Of a stretch of DNA of 7,290 nt, positions 1 through 6,423 are shown one piece after another. Positions within the stretch are counted from its first letter, which is position 1; every line of letters starts with the position of its first letter. The notes under the pieces are model-generated. The model worked only from the letters and a program-made list of their open reading frames with translations. It did not search any database and had not been told where the DNA came from. The stretch is from Streptosporangiaceae bacterium (GTDB lineage Bacteria; Actinomycetota; Actinomycetes; Streptosporangiales; Streptosporangiaceae), in assembly GCA_030045215.1 (NCBI GenBank), contig JASIBJ010000255.1, positions 1-7,290 on the forward strand. Direction: 5' to 3'. The position numbers and the translations under genes were made by a program.

Positions 1-2718
1 CCTGGCGGTCTTGCTCGTCCTGGCCTTGGTGGCCGACTTCGCCCCGGTCTTCGGGCTGCTGGTGCGGCGTTTCTTGGCCGGAGCGGCGGCGCGGCGCTCG
101 GCCAGCAGCTCAATCGCGCGCTGGGGAGTGATCGATTCGATCGTGTCGCCCTTGCGCAGCGAGGCGTTGGTCTCGCCGTCGGTCACGTACGGTCCGAACC
201 TGCCCTCGCGCAGCACGATCGGCTTCCCGCTGGTCGAGTCTTGGCCTAGCTCCTTGAGCGGCGGCGCGGCCGCGGACCTGGCCGCCCGCCCCCGCGGCTT
301 GGGCTGCGCCAGCAGCGCCTTCGCCTCGTCCAGGGTGACGGTGAACAGCTGGTCCTCTGACTCCAGCGATCGGCTCTCGTTGCCGCGCTTGACGTAGGGG
401 CCGTACCGGCCGTTCTGAACGGTGACGACCTCGCCGTCCACTTCGCCGAGCGTGCGCGGCAGCGTCAACAGCCGAAGCGCGTCATCCAGAGTGACGCTAT
501 CTAGGTCCATGGTCTTCAGCAGCGAGGCCGTGCGCGGCTTAGCCGAGGCTGGCGCGTCCTCGTCCGGCACTTCGGTCACGTACGGGCCGAACCGCCCGGC
601 CTTGGCGACGATCGTCTTGCCGCTGTTCGGGTCCGTGCCGAGGATCTTGTCCCCGGTCGGCCGGCTCAGCAGTTCCTCGGCGAACTCAGGAGTCAGCTCG
701 TCCGGCGCCGTCCCGTCGGGCACGTTGACCCGCTGTCCGTCGCGCTCCAGGTAGGGGCCGTACCGGCCGACGCGCACCACGATGTCGGTTCCCGCCAGCG
801 GAAATGAACTGACGTCCCGCGCGTCGATCTCGCTGAGGTCGCTGACCATCTCCTTGAGGCCTTCTTCACCCTCAGCGCCGAAGTAGAACCTCCGCAGCCA
901 TGGCACCCGCTCGGCTTCGCCGTTGGCGATGTCGTCGAGCGCATCCTCCATTCGCGCGGTGAACTCATAGTCGACTAGGTGCGCGAAGTGCCGCTCAAGC
1001 AGCGTCACCACAGCGAACGCCACGAACGACGGTACGAGCGCGCTGGCCTTCTTGAAGACGTAGCCGCGGTCAAGGATCGTGCTAATGATCGAGGCGTAGG
1101 TGGACGGCCTGCCGATCTCGCGGTCTTCTAGTTCCTTGATCAGCGTGGCCTCGGTGTACCTGGCCGGCGGTCTCGTCGCATGCTCGGCGGGCTTGAGGCT
1201 GTCCTCGATCACACGCAGTGGCTCGCGCTCGACCAGCGGCGGCAGGCGTCGCTGGCTGTCGTCGCGCTCGGCGTCGTCGTCGGCTCCCTCGACGTACGCC
1301 TTGAGGAAGCCGTAGAAGCTGATGATCTTTCCGGAGGCACCGAACTCGGCTTCCTCGTTCGACGAGGAGCGCCCAGCCACCCGGACCGACACCGACTCGC
1401 CGGTCGCGTCCTTCATCTGCGAGGCGACGGTGCGCTTCCAGACCAGGTCGTAAAGGCGCAGTTCGTCGCCGGAAAGCCCGGCGTGCGCCGGCGTCTTGAA
1501 CGAGTCGCCGGCCGGCCGGATCGCCTCGTGCGCCTCCTGCGCGTTCTTGACCTTGCTGTCGTAGATCCGGGGCTTGTCGGACACGTACTCGGCGCCGTAA
1601 AGCTGGCGCGCCTGGCTGCGCGCCGCGTTCAGTGCGGTCTGCGACAGGGTGACGGAGTCCGTCCGCATATAAGTAATGTGGCCGTTCTCGTACAACCGCT
1701 GCGCGATCGACATCGTGTACTTCGCCGAGAAGCCCAGCTTGCGGGACGCCTCCTGCTGCAGCGTCGTCGTGCGGAACGGCGCGTACGGCTTCCTGGTGTA
1801 GGGCTTGCGCTCGACCGACTTCACGGCGAAGGACGACCCAGTCAGCCGGCCGGCCAGCGCCGCGGCAGCGTCCCCATTCAGGTGCAGGACCGCGCTGCCA
1901 TTGCCGTCGGCCGACCGCAACTCGCCGGACGAGCTGAAGTCGCGCCCCTGCGCAACCCGGCGCCCGTCCACCGAGATCAGGGTGGCGGTGAACCGGTCGA
2001 CGTCGTTCTCGTCGAGCGCGTCGGCCCGGATCTTCGCGAACTCGGCTTCGAGGTCCCAGTACTGCGCCGGGCGGAACGCGATCCGCTCCCGCTCCCGGTC
2101 GACCACTAGCCGCACTGCGACGGACTGCACCCGGCCAGCCGACAGCTGCGGCATGACCTTCTTCCACAGCACCGGCGAGACCTCGTACCCGTACAGCCGG
2201 TCGAGCACGCGCCGAGTCTGGTAGGCCTCCACCAGTCCCTGGTCGATCTCGCCCGGATTCGCGACGGCACGGGCAATCGCCTCGGGAGTGATCTCGTGGA
2301 AGACCATCCGCCGGGTCGGCACTCTCGGCTTCAGCTCTTCCTTCAGATGCCAGGCAATGGCCTCGCCCTCGCGATCTTCATCTGTGGCGAGGTACAGCTC
2401 GTCCGCGTTCTTGAGCAGTTGCTTGAGCTTGCTGACCTGCTGCTTCTTATCCGAGTTAACGACATACAGAGGCTCGAAGTCGTGGTCGACGTCCACGCCG
2501 AGGCGAGCCCATGCCTCGTTGCGGTACTTAGTCGGAATCTCAGCAGCTTTATCGGGCATGTCACGAATGTGGCCGATGCTGGACTCGACCACGTACCCCT
2601 TGCCCAGGTAACCAGCGATGGTCCGGGCCTTGGCCGGCGACTCGACAATCACCAGCTTGCTGCCCCCGTTCACCCCGGACCTGCGGGTGCCAGCGGATTC
2701 CTCGGTCCCTGCTGCCAC
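1..2718 (-). CDS. topA: DNA topoisomerase I (type IA), 3' end cut by the window edge
   Basis: Relaxes negatively supercoiled DNA by single-strand cleavage and passage through a covalent 5'-phosphotyrosine intermediate. The minus-strand frame is open for 906 codons with no stop before the window edge. The TOPRIM domain starts with VIVESPAKA (Glu26) and has ATDEDREGEA with the metal-binding acidic triad Asp113, Asp115 and Glu117. The active site is ITYMRTDS with catalytic Tyr350, followed by the conserved AQEAHEAIRP and EIGRPSTYASII blocks. The C-terminal part has four repeats marked by GR[YF]GPY at residues 651, 708, 770 and 839, then a Lys/Arg/Ala/Ser tail from about residue 877. No cysteine zinc fingers are seen, as is typical of actinobacterial TopA. 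By length (usually 900-1000 residues) only a short end should be missing. I chose GTG at 2718 because AAGGTGGGAG lies just upstream; an in-frame GTG at 2727 is possible but has a poorer ribosome site. The gene is divergent from the DUF5703 gene. Confidence 0.97.
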   Translation of the reverse strand, partial: MAAGTEESAGTRRSGVNGGSKLVIVESPAKARTIAGYLGKGYVVESSIGHIRDMPDKAAEIPTKYRNEAWARLGVDVDHDFEPLYVVNSDKKQQVSKLKQLLKNADELYLATDEDREGEAIAWHLKEELKPRVPTRRMVFHEITPEAIARAVANPGEIDQGLVEAYQTRRVLDRLYGYEVSPVLWKKVMPQLSAGRVQSVAVRLVVDRERERIAFRPAQYWDLEAEFAKIRADALDENDVDRFTATLISVDGRRVAQGRDFSSSGELRSADGNGSAVLHLNGDAAAALAGRLTGSSFAVKSVERKPYTRKPYAPFRTTTLQQEASRKLGFSAKYTMSIAQRLYENGHITYMRTDSVTLSQTALNAARSQARQLYGAEYVSDKPRIYDSKVKNAQEAHEAIRPAGDSFKTPAHAGLSGDELRLYDLVWKRTVASQMKDATGESVSVRVAGRSSSNEEAEFGASGKIISFYGFLKAYVEGADDDAERDDSQRRLPPLVEREPLRVIEDSLKPAEHATRPPARYTEATLIKELEDREIGRPSTYASIISTILDRGYVFKKASALVPSFVAFAVVTLLERHFAHLVDYEFTARMEDALDDIANGEAERVPWLRRFYFGAEGEEGLKEMVSDLSEIDARDVSSFPLAGTDIVVRVGRYGPYLERDGQRVNVPDGTAPDELTPEFAEELLSRPTGDKILGTDPNSGKTIVAKAGRFGPYVTEVPDEDAPASAKPRTASLLKTMDLDSVTLDDALRLLTLPRTLGEVDGEVVTVQNGRYGPYVKRGNESRSLESEDQLFTVTLDEAKALLAQPKPRGRAARSAAAPPLKELGQDSTSGKPIVLREGRFGPYVTDGETNASLRKGDTIESITPQRAIELLAERRAAAPAKKRRTSSPKTGAKSATKARTSKTAR

Positions 2719-2962
2719 GTCTCCCACCTTTTACTTACGCCAACCGTCCAGGAGGCTACCGCAGGTCGTCCTGCAGCCACCCGGCGCTCTGGCCCTTCCG
2801 TAAGGGATACCGCTTCCGCCCAGACATATCACCTGACGGCGTACAACCCCGTTCCCTCACAAGGAAGGTAACTTGCGAGCGGCGCCAGCATGTTCCCTGA
2901 CCCTTCGCTGCGGATTCCCTCAAGGTGATTGAACCATCCCGCTCATCGCGCACAATAAGTTG
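2719..2962. promoter_or_regulatory. Divergent regulatory region between topA and the DUF5703 gene
   Basis: These 244 bp separate two divergent starts and contain no plausible gene. Visible elements are two short hairpins in the topA leader (GCAGG/CCTGC at 2761-2774 with loop TCGT, and CCCTT/AAGGG at 2793-2806 with loop CCGT). There are also three copies of [AG]TTCCCT[GC]A at 2851, 2892 and 2914. A promoter for the rightward gene is listed separately. I found no convincing -35/-10 pair for topA. In many bacteria topA transcription responds to supercoiling, but nothing here shows that directly. Confidence 0.5.
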
Positions 2963-2963
2963 A
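2929..2963 (+). promoter_or_regulatory. Candidate leaderless promoter of the DUF5703 gene
   Basis: A -35-like TTGAAC (2929-2934) is followed after 16 bp by a -10-like CACAAT (2951-2956). Six bases then separate the -10 from the A of the ATG at 2963, the normal distance to a transcription start. There is no Shine-Dalgarno sequence before this ATG. Together these suggest an mRNA beginning at the start codon, which is common in actinobacteria. This is inferred from sequence only. Confidence 0.45.
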
Positions 2964-3223
2964 TGGCGGAGTACTCCTACCTGTCGCTCTATATACCGCG
3001 CGGCACCTCAAGGGACGCGGCCAGGCGAATGCTGACCGATCACGCTGAATACGGCCACTGGGAACTGTCTCGCCTGCGGCTGTATCCGGACGGAAGCCGC
3101 AAGGCCACGCTACGGCGAAGGATCATCCGCCAGCGTCGTAGCCCGCTGACATCAGCGGTGGACTACGCGAGCGCGGGATCGACCCCGATCGCTGAGCCTA
3201 ACCAGTCAGGCCCGCCGGGCTGA
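2963..3223 (+). CDS. DUF5703 family small protein, function unknown
   Basis: An 86-residue protein. The core, about residues 3-55, holds YIPRGTSRDAARRMLTDHAE followed by YGHWELSRLRLYPDGSRK and an arginine-rich LRRRIIRQRR. I recognise this as the DUF5703 family of Streptomyces and related actinobacteria, whose members are about this size and have no known function. There is no signal peptide or membrane segment, so it is probably cytosolic. The basic segment could contact nucleic acid or phosphate groups, which is only inference. The last 25 or so residues are Pro/Ser/Gly rich and look unconserved. ATG 2963 is preferred over TTG 2960 because family members begin close to the [AP]EY motif and because the promoter geometry places the transcript start on this ATG. 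The stop codon lies in the loop of a strong hairpin. The gene is divergent from topA and convergent with the next gene. Confidence 0.85.
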   Translation: MAEYSYLSLYIPRGTSRDAARRMLTDHAEYGHWELSRLRLYPDGSRKATLRRRIIRQRRSPLTSAVDYASAGSTPIAEPNQSGPPG

Positions 3224-3287
3224 ACTGGCGGGCCTCATCGGGTGGGTGGCCGGACCTCGCGCAAGCGCCGGCGGCGGGCCTGACTGG
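3202..3287. terminator. Probable bidirectional terminator with two alternative pairings
   Basis: AGGCCCGCC (3208-3216) pairs perfectly with GGCGGGCCT (3227-3235), giving a 9-bp stem with a 10-nt loop that contains the TGA of the DUF5703 gene. The longer segment 3202-3217 is also a perfect 16-bp inverted match to 3272-3287. The left arm can therefore form either a local hairpin or a longer-range stem. The element sits between two convergent genes (ends at 3223 and 3299). No T-run follows, as is usual for high-GC actinobacterial terminators. Confidence 0.6.
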
Positions 3288-3298
3288 GGCCTGGGTGA

Positions 3299-4150
3299 TC
3301 AGCTGCGGGCCTCGAGCGGGACGGCCGCTAACCGGCCGGTCATCCTGTTAGCCCGCCGCACCGATGGTGCCGCGTGCCTCGGCCGGCGGCGGATCTCTGA
3401 TCGGCGGTCGGCATCGGAAGTGGTCATCCTGTGCTTGCTGCGATGACCGGACCGGCCAGGCTGATCACGACCGGCGCCGTCGCTCGTCGTTCCCGGCAAG
3501 AAGACATCGTTAATGTCCACGGCGTCCAACAGGTCAACGCTCGCCAACGGTCCGAACGGGTCAATGATCGTCGCCGGGTCGACGCTCGTCGCCGGTCCGA
3601 ACGGGTCAACTCTCGCGACCGGATCGAACGGGTCGCCGCCAGTTGGCGCCGCGTACAGTTCACCGGCCGCGATAGGCCACGAGGCGAGGGCCTCGGCCTC
3701 GGGGGCGAAGAGGACAGCGATCGGTCCGCCGTCGCGCATGTTGGTCACGGCGAGGCCGGTCACGGCCGGACTGGTCATCGCGGGGTCGGTCACGGCCGGA
3801 CTGGTCATCGCGGGGTCGGTCACGGCCGGACTGGACATCGCGGGGTCGGTCACGGCCGGACTGGTCGCGGCAAGATCTGTGACGTCCGGGGCAGGGTCGT
3901 AATCGACCGGCGTCGCGAAGTAATCGCGCTGGACCTTGGAACGCCGCTCGCCGGTACCCCACATACCGTCCCTGGTCGACAGCCGGGCGCGATGGAGCAG
4001 GCGGGGGGCGGCGACAACCAGGCAGCAAGCTCCGGTCGCCAGCGCGCCAACGGCAAAGCCGTCGATAGCGCCGGGCGCGATGCCGTGCAGTATGCCGCTA
4101 CCAAAGACGAAGGCGGTTTCTCGAGCCGTGACTGCAGCCAATGTGCTCAT
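3299..4150 (-). CDS. Hypothetical membrane-anchored protein with decapeptide repeats
   Basis: A 283-residue protein of unknown function. Residues 13-48 are hydrophobic, glycine/alanine-rich and start after TARETAF, which suggests one membrane-spanning segment or a re-entrant hairpin. Residues 91-135 are a tandem decapeptide repeat of the type TDPAMTSPAV, about four units plus degenerate ends. Residues 173-201 carry three DPF[DG]P motifs. The C-terminus is strongly basic and includes GHRSKHRM and RRRPRHAAPS. I recall similar GYRSKHR-like tails in actinobacterial hypothetical proteins but cannot verify this here. The strand choice rests on G/C-rich third positions, the hydrophobic N-terminus, and AGGA seven bases before the ATG. 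Overlapping plus-strand frames give Arg/Ser-rich nonsense. The repeats are Pro/Ala/Thr rich and probably extended, perhaps a stalk or linker. If the N-terminus is a membrane anchor, the basic tail would probably face the cytoplasm or the anionic cell wall; topology is not determined. Confidence 0.7.
   Translation of the reverse strand: MSTLAAVTARETAFVFGSGILHGIAPGAIDGFAVGALATGACCLVVAAPRLLHRARLSTRDGMWGTGERRSKVQRDYFATPVDYDPAPDVTDLAATSPAVTDPAMSSPAVTDPAMTSPAVTDPAMTSPAVTGLAVTNMRDGGPIAVLFAPEAEALASWPIAAGELYAAPTGGDPFDPVARVDPFGPATSVDPATIIDPFGPLASVDLLDAVDINDVFLPGTTSDGAGRDQPGRSGHRSKHRMTTSDADRRSEIRRRPRHAAPSVRRANRMTGRLAAVPLEARS
3548..3634. repeat. Degenerate DPFGP-coding repeat
   Basis: Three imperfect copies of a sequence read on the plus strand as GGTCCGAACGGGTC or close variants encode DPF[DG]P at residues 173, 182 and 197 of the membrane-anchored protein. 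Spacing is uneven (9 and 15 residues), so this is an older or less regular duplication than the 30-bp array nearby. Confidence 0.75.
3741..3887. repeat. 30-bp tandem repeat inside the membrane-anchored protein gene
   Basis: Three consecutive 30-bp units begin at 3757, 3787 and 3817 and differ at a single base (T to A in the third, giving Thr to Ser). A fourth unit starts at 3847 and diverges after about 20 bp. A partial unit precedes them from about 3741. The period is a multiple of three, so copy-number change would keep the frame. Near-identity suggests recent duplication or homogenisation. Confidence 0.95.
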
Positions 4151-4573
4151 CAGCCTGTCCTGTTCCTTAGCGATTGCCGCTGTTAGCGAGTCTTGACCGA
4201 GAAGTCCTCCGCCTATCAGCGCTGTGTTTTCGATTGCTTACTAAGAGTTACCTCTGTGGAACTGTCGGAGCCCTGGCCCGGAGTTGGCGCTTTTCGCGGC
4301 TAGCTCGCGGACACGGGCGCTGTGTTAGTTAGGTACCAGCCGACGCGGGCGGGCGACCCCACGGGACACCATTGCCGCGGTTCGTTCCGCCTGGGCAGTA
4401 GCGGCCCAGGGTGGCCCGTTGTGCCGGGAGGCCGTTGAGCGCCGAGCCACCGAGCTCGCGTCGTTTTGACGCAGCCAAGCGGATGGGGCGGCGATGGTCA
4501 AAGACCGCTGGCAGCACCCAGATACATCAGCGGTGGCTAAGGACAGGTGGCTTCGCCGGGCGGGCGCGTTAGC

Positions 4574-4625
4574 GGTGGCCACGGCCTGGCGCGTCGTCTT
4601 TGCAGCGCCGATAGCCGTGGCCACC
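4574..4625. repeat. 12-bp perfect inverted repeat with inner 5-bp stem
   Basis: GGTGGCCACGGC (4574-4585) is the exact reverse complement of 4614-4625. The 28-nt interval contains a nested stem GGCGC (4588-4592) with GCGCC (4605-4609). Each arm includes the self-palindrome GTGGCCAC, so the arms are also partial direct repeats. It could fold as a long hairpin in RNA or serve as a protein-binding palindrome pair. Confidence 0.8.
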
Positions 4626-4695
4626 TGGGCGGGCGAGTACCCGCGGTCGACCGAGGGGATGAAGCGACCCAGGTGACAGGCCCGCGCGCTGCTGG

Positions 4696-4717
4696 TCGCG
4701 GCGCCGTGCCGCCGCGA
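4696..4717. repeat. 8-bp GC-rich hairpin
   Basis: TCGCGGCG (4696-4703) pairs perfectly with CGCCGCGA (4710-4717) across a 6-nt loop. A flanking GCTGGTC (4691-4697) also matches GACCAGC (4733-4739) as an alternative outer stem that shares two bases with the inner arm. Confidence 0.6.
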
Positions 4718-4805
4718 GCTGGCGCGGCTAAAGACCAGCGAACCTAGGCTCTGACCCTGTTCCGGCAACACAGGCGATCCTCCTCCTCGGCCGGCTAGCG
4801 GAAGC

Positions 4806-4835
4806 CATTCTGGGCAAGCAATCCTGCCCAGAATG
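4806..4835. terminator. 11-bp perfect hairpin, possible terminator of the M20 gene
   Basis: CATTCTGGGCA (4806-4816) is the exact reverse complement of TGCCCAGAATG (4825-4835), with an 8-nt loop. It lies about 190 nt downstream of the M20 stop on the minus strand. No T-run follows on either strand, so intrinsic termination is plausible for a high-GC actinobacterium but not shown. Confidence 0.45.
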
Positions 4836-4860
4836 CTCCGCCATGGCACGAGGCCGCTGA

Positions 4861-4891
4861 CCGGCGCGCTTTGGAAAGGGGTACGCGCCGG
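4861..4891. terminator. 8-bp GC hairpin, possible terminator of the M20 gene
   Basis: CCGGCGCG (4861-4868) pairs with CGCGCCGG (4884-4891) around a 15-nt loop, about 140 nt beyond the M20 stop. A weaker GGGG/CCCC stem follows at 4893-4905. Together with 4806-4835 these could act as stacked terminators. Confidence 0.4.
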
Positions 4892-5028
4892 GGGGGTTCA
4901 GCCCCGCACAGGGAGTTACGATAGCACTACTCAACGTGCATGCGTCAAAAAACGAAAAGACGCTCCCGTCCGGACACGTCGGCTGCGGATGATTAGACCC
5001 GGCAATACGCCACGACCTGCGCTAACGG

Positions 5029-6351
5029 CTAGCAGCGGTCAAGGAAATTGTCGAGGACCCTTGTGCCGAACTTCAGGGCCGACACTGGCACGCGCTCGTC
5101 GACGCCGTGGAACATGCCGGCGAAGTCGAGTTCGGCAGGCAGACGGAGCGGCGTGAAGCCGAAGCACCGGATGCCGAGCCGCGAGAAGGACTTGGCGTCG
5201 GTGCCGCCAGACAGGCAGTACGGGACCATCCGTCCCTCAGGATCCTCGGCCAGCAAGGCCTCGCGCATCGCCGAGACCAGGTCGCCGTCGAAGGAGGTCT
5301 CGACCGCAACATCGTGATGGACGAACTCGCGCCGGACGCCCGGCCCGGCCAGCGCGTCGATCTCGCCGAAGAATTCCTCCTCATAGCCCGGGAGGAACCG
5401 CCCGTCGACCTGCGCGGTGGCAACCTGCGGGATGACGTTGACCTTGTAGCCGGCCGACAGCATGGTCGGGTTCGCGGTATTGGTCAGGGTCGCTCCGACC
5501 ATCTTCGAGATCGACCCCAGCTTGGCCAGCGTGGCGCCGGGGTCATCTGGATTGAAGTCGACGCCGAGGGCCCGGCAGGCCTCCCTGGCAAAGGCGAAGG
5601 CGGCCTCCGTCTCCCTGATCGGCCACTCGTGCCTGCCGATCCTGGCAATTGCCTCGGCAACCTCGGTGACGGCGTTATCCGGCTGGAGCATCGAGCCGTG
5701 TCCGGCTGTCCCGCGGGCGGTCAGGCGCATCCAGGCCATGCCCTTCTCCGCGGTCTGCAGCAGGTACAGACGCTTGCCGCCGATCGTGACGCTGAAGCCG
5801 CCCACTTCGCCGATCGCCTCGGTGACGCCCTCGAAGTGCTCAGGGTGATTGTCCACCAGCCATCGCGCGCCCCAGGTGCCGCCCGCTTCTTCGTCGGCAA
5901 GGAAGGCCAGCACGATGTCCCTTGGCGGCCTGCGGCCCTCGGCTAGGCGCTGCCTGACCACCGCCAGTGTGATCGCGTCGAAGTCCTTCATATCGACGGC
6001 GCCCCGGCCCCAGACGCAGTCATCCTCGATCTCGCCGGAGAACGGGTGAACCTGCCAGTCACTTGCGTCGGCAGGCACGACGTCGAGGTGGCCGTGGATC
6101 AGCAGTCCTGGCCTGCTCCGGTCGCTGCCCTCGACCCTGGCGACAACACTCGCCCGTCTCTCATGCGACTCGTAGACAGTCGGCTCCAGCCCAACCTCGG
6201 CCAGGAGGGCGGCCACGTGCTCGGCGGCGGCTCGTTCACCTGGTCCCGAGTGATCTCCGGGGTTGGTGGTGTCGATCCTGATCAGATCGCTGGCCAGTGC
6301 GGCGACCTCGTCCTGAGCCGCGGTGCTTGGTGTCTGTGGGTTGTCCGTCAC
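5029..6351 (-). CDS. M20 family metallo-hydrolase (M20/M25/M40 peptidase-like)
   Basis: A 440-residue cytosolic zinc-type hydrolase. M20 enzymes (carboxypeptidase, ArgE/DapE-like deacylase, dipeptidase) cleave amide bonds of small peptides or acylated amino acids. Metal-site motifs are complete: HGHLDVVPAD (His88, Asp90), WGRGAVDMKD (bridging Asp120), ADEEAGG (general-base Glu154, Glu155), GEVGGF (Glu182) and MFHGVDERV near the C-terminus (His415). The central GTAGHGSM block fits the dimerisation domain of the family. It closely resembles the M20/M25/M40 hydrolases I know from Streptomyces (ESH, GRGAVDMKD, LSGGTDAKSF). The substrate cannot be read from sequence. I chose GTG 6351 because conserved sequence begins soon after it. 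An ATG at 6465 would add 38 Arg/Pro-rich residues translated from a repeat array and seems wrong. The stop is TAG at 5031-5029. The gene is divergent from the PH-domain gene and apparently monocistronic. Confidence 0.92.
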   Translation of the reverse strand: MTDNPQTPSTAAQDEVAALASDLIRIDTTNPGDHSGPGERAAAEHVAALLAEVGLEPTVYESHERRASVVARVEGSDRSRPGLLIHGHLDVVPADASDWQVHPFSGEIEDDCVWGRGAVDMKDFDAITLAVVRQRLAEGRRPPRDIVLAFLADEEAGGTWGARWLVDNHPEHFEGVTEAIGEVGGFSVTIGGKRLYLLQTAEKGMAWMRLTARGTAGHGSMLQPDNAVTEVAEAIARIGRHEWPIRETEAAFAFAREACRALGVDFNPDDPGATLAKLGSISKMVGATLTNTANPTMLSAGYKVNVIPQVATAQVDGRFLPGYEEEFFGEIDALAGPGVRREFVHHDVAVETSFDGDLVSAMREALLAEDPEGRMVPYCLSGGTDAKSFSRLGIRCFGFTPLRLPAELDFAGMFHGVDERVPVSALKFGTRVLDNFLDRC

Positions 6352-6372
6352 CCTGTCATCGTTGCACCTTCT
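6348..6372 (-). promoter_or_regulatory. Ribosome site and three-codon ORF overlapping the M20 start
   Basis: On the minus strand AGAAGG (6372-6367) stands 7 nt before an ATG (6359-6357) that opens ATG-ACA-GGG-TGA. Its TGA overlaps the GTG start of the M20 gene in a GTGA arrangement. The good ribosome site is therefore spaced for the mini-ORF and is 15 nt from the GTG itself. Either the mini-ORF delivers ribosomes to the GTG by reinitiation, or the GTG is used another way: TGCAACGAT (6366-6358), six bases upstream, resembles an extended -10 for a leaderless start. Confidence 0.35.
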
Positions 6373-6423
6373 GTCCGACTTTGCAGGTCGGGGCCCCGGC
6401 AGTGCGTGCGGCTCGGCGCTACG

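Larger units (their letters stand above)
4151..5028. other. Gene-poor region of 878 bp with several inverted repeats
   Basis: I find no gene here that I can support. The longest frames (minus 4325-4849, 174 codons; plus 4494-4676, 60 codons) resemble no family I know. The first is Arg/Ser/Ala-rich with mixed third positions, so I do not call either. The region should include the promoter of the leftward gene starting at 4150 and the 3' end region of the M20 gene ending at 5029. Perfect inverted repeats lie at 4574-4625, 4696-4717, 4806-4835 and 4861-4891, with a weak GGGG/CCCC hairpin at 4893-4905. An A-rich loop closed by GCGTC/GACGC lies at 4942-4963. No tRNA or known riboswitch was recognised. 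Confidence 0.6.

Noticed and set aside
1180..2109. 309-codon plus-strand frame opposite topA
   Set aside because: It is the antisense shadow of topA, whose minus-strand frame carries every expected type IA motif.
3431..4186. 251-codon plus-strand frame over the membrane-protein gene
   Set aside because: Arg/Gly/His-rich antisense shadow that also reads the 30-bp repeat (GRTGHRGVGH). The minus frame has the hydrophobic N-terminus, ribosome site and better codon use.
4316..4360. GGTACCAGCCG, recalling part of a c-di-AMP riboswitch
   Set aside because: The other conserved elements and the expected downstream cell-wall hydrolase gene are absent.
3148..4536. A 13-bp match, ACATCAGCGGTGG, shared by the DUF5703 gene (near 3150) and the gap (near 4525)
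   Set aside because: One match of this length is expected fairly often by chance in a biased 7-kb window, and the flanks do not match.
4494..4676. 60-codon plus-strand frame with a possible hydrophobic segment (AVATAWRVVFAAPIAVATWA)
   Set aside because: Third positions are fairly GC-rich and one membrane helix is conceivable, but the hydrophobic part is largely the translation of a 12-bp inverted repeat. There is no clear ribosome site or known relative.
4325..4849. 174-codon minus-strand frame in the gene-poor region
   Set aside because: Arg/Ser/Ala-rich with no recognisable motif, mixed third-base use, and it spans three perfect inverted repeats. It looks like a chance frame in GC-rich DNA.
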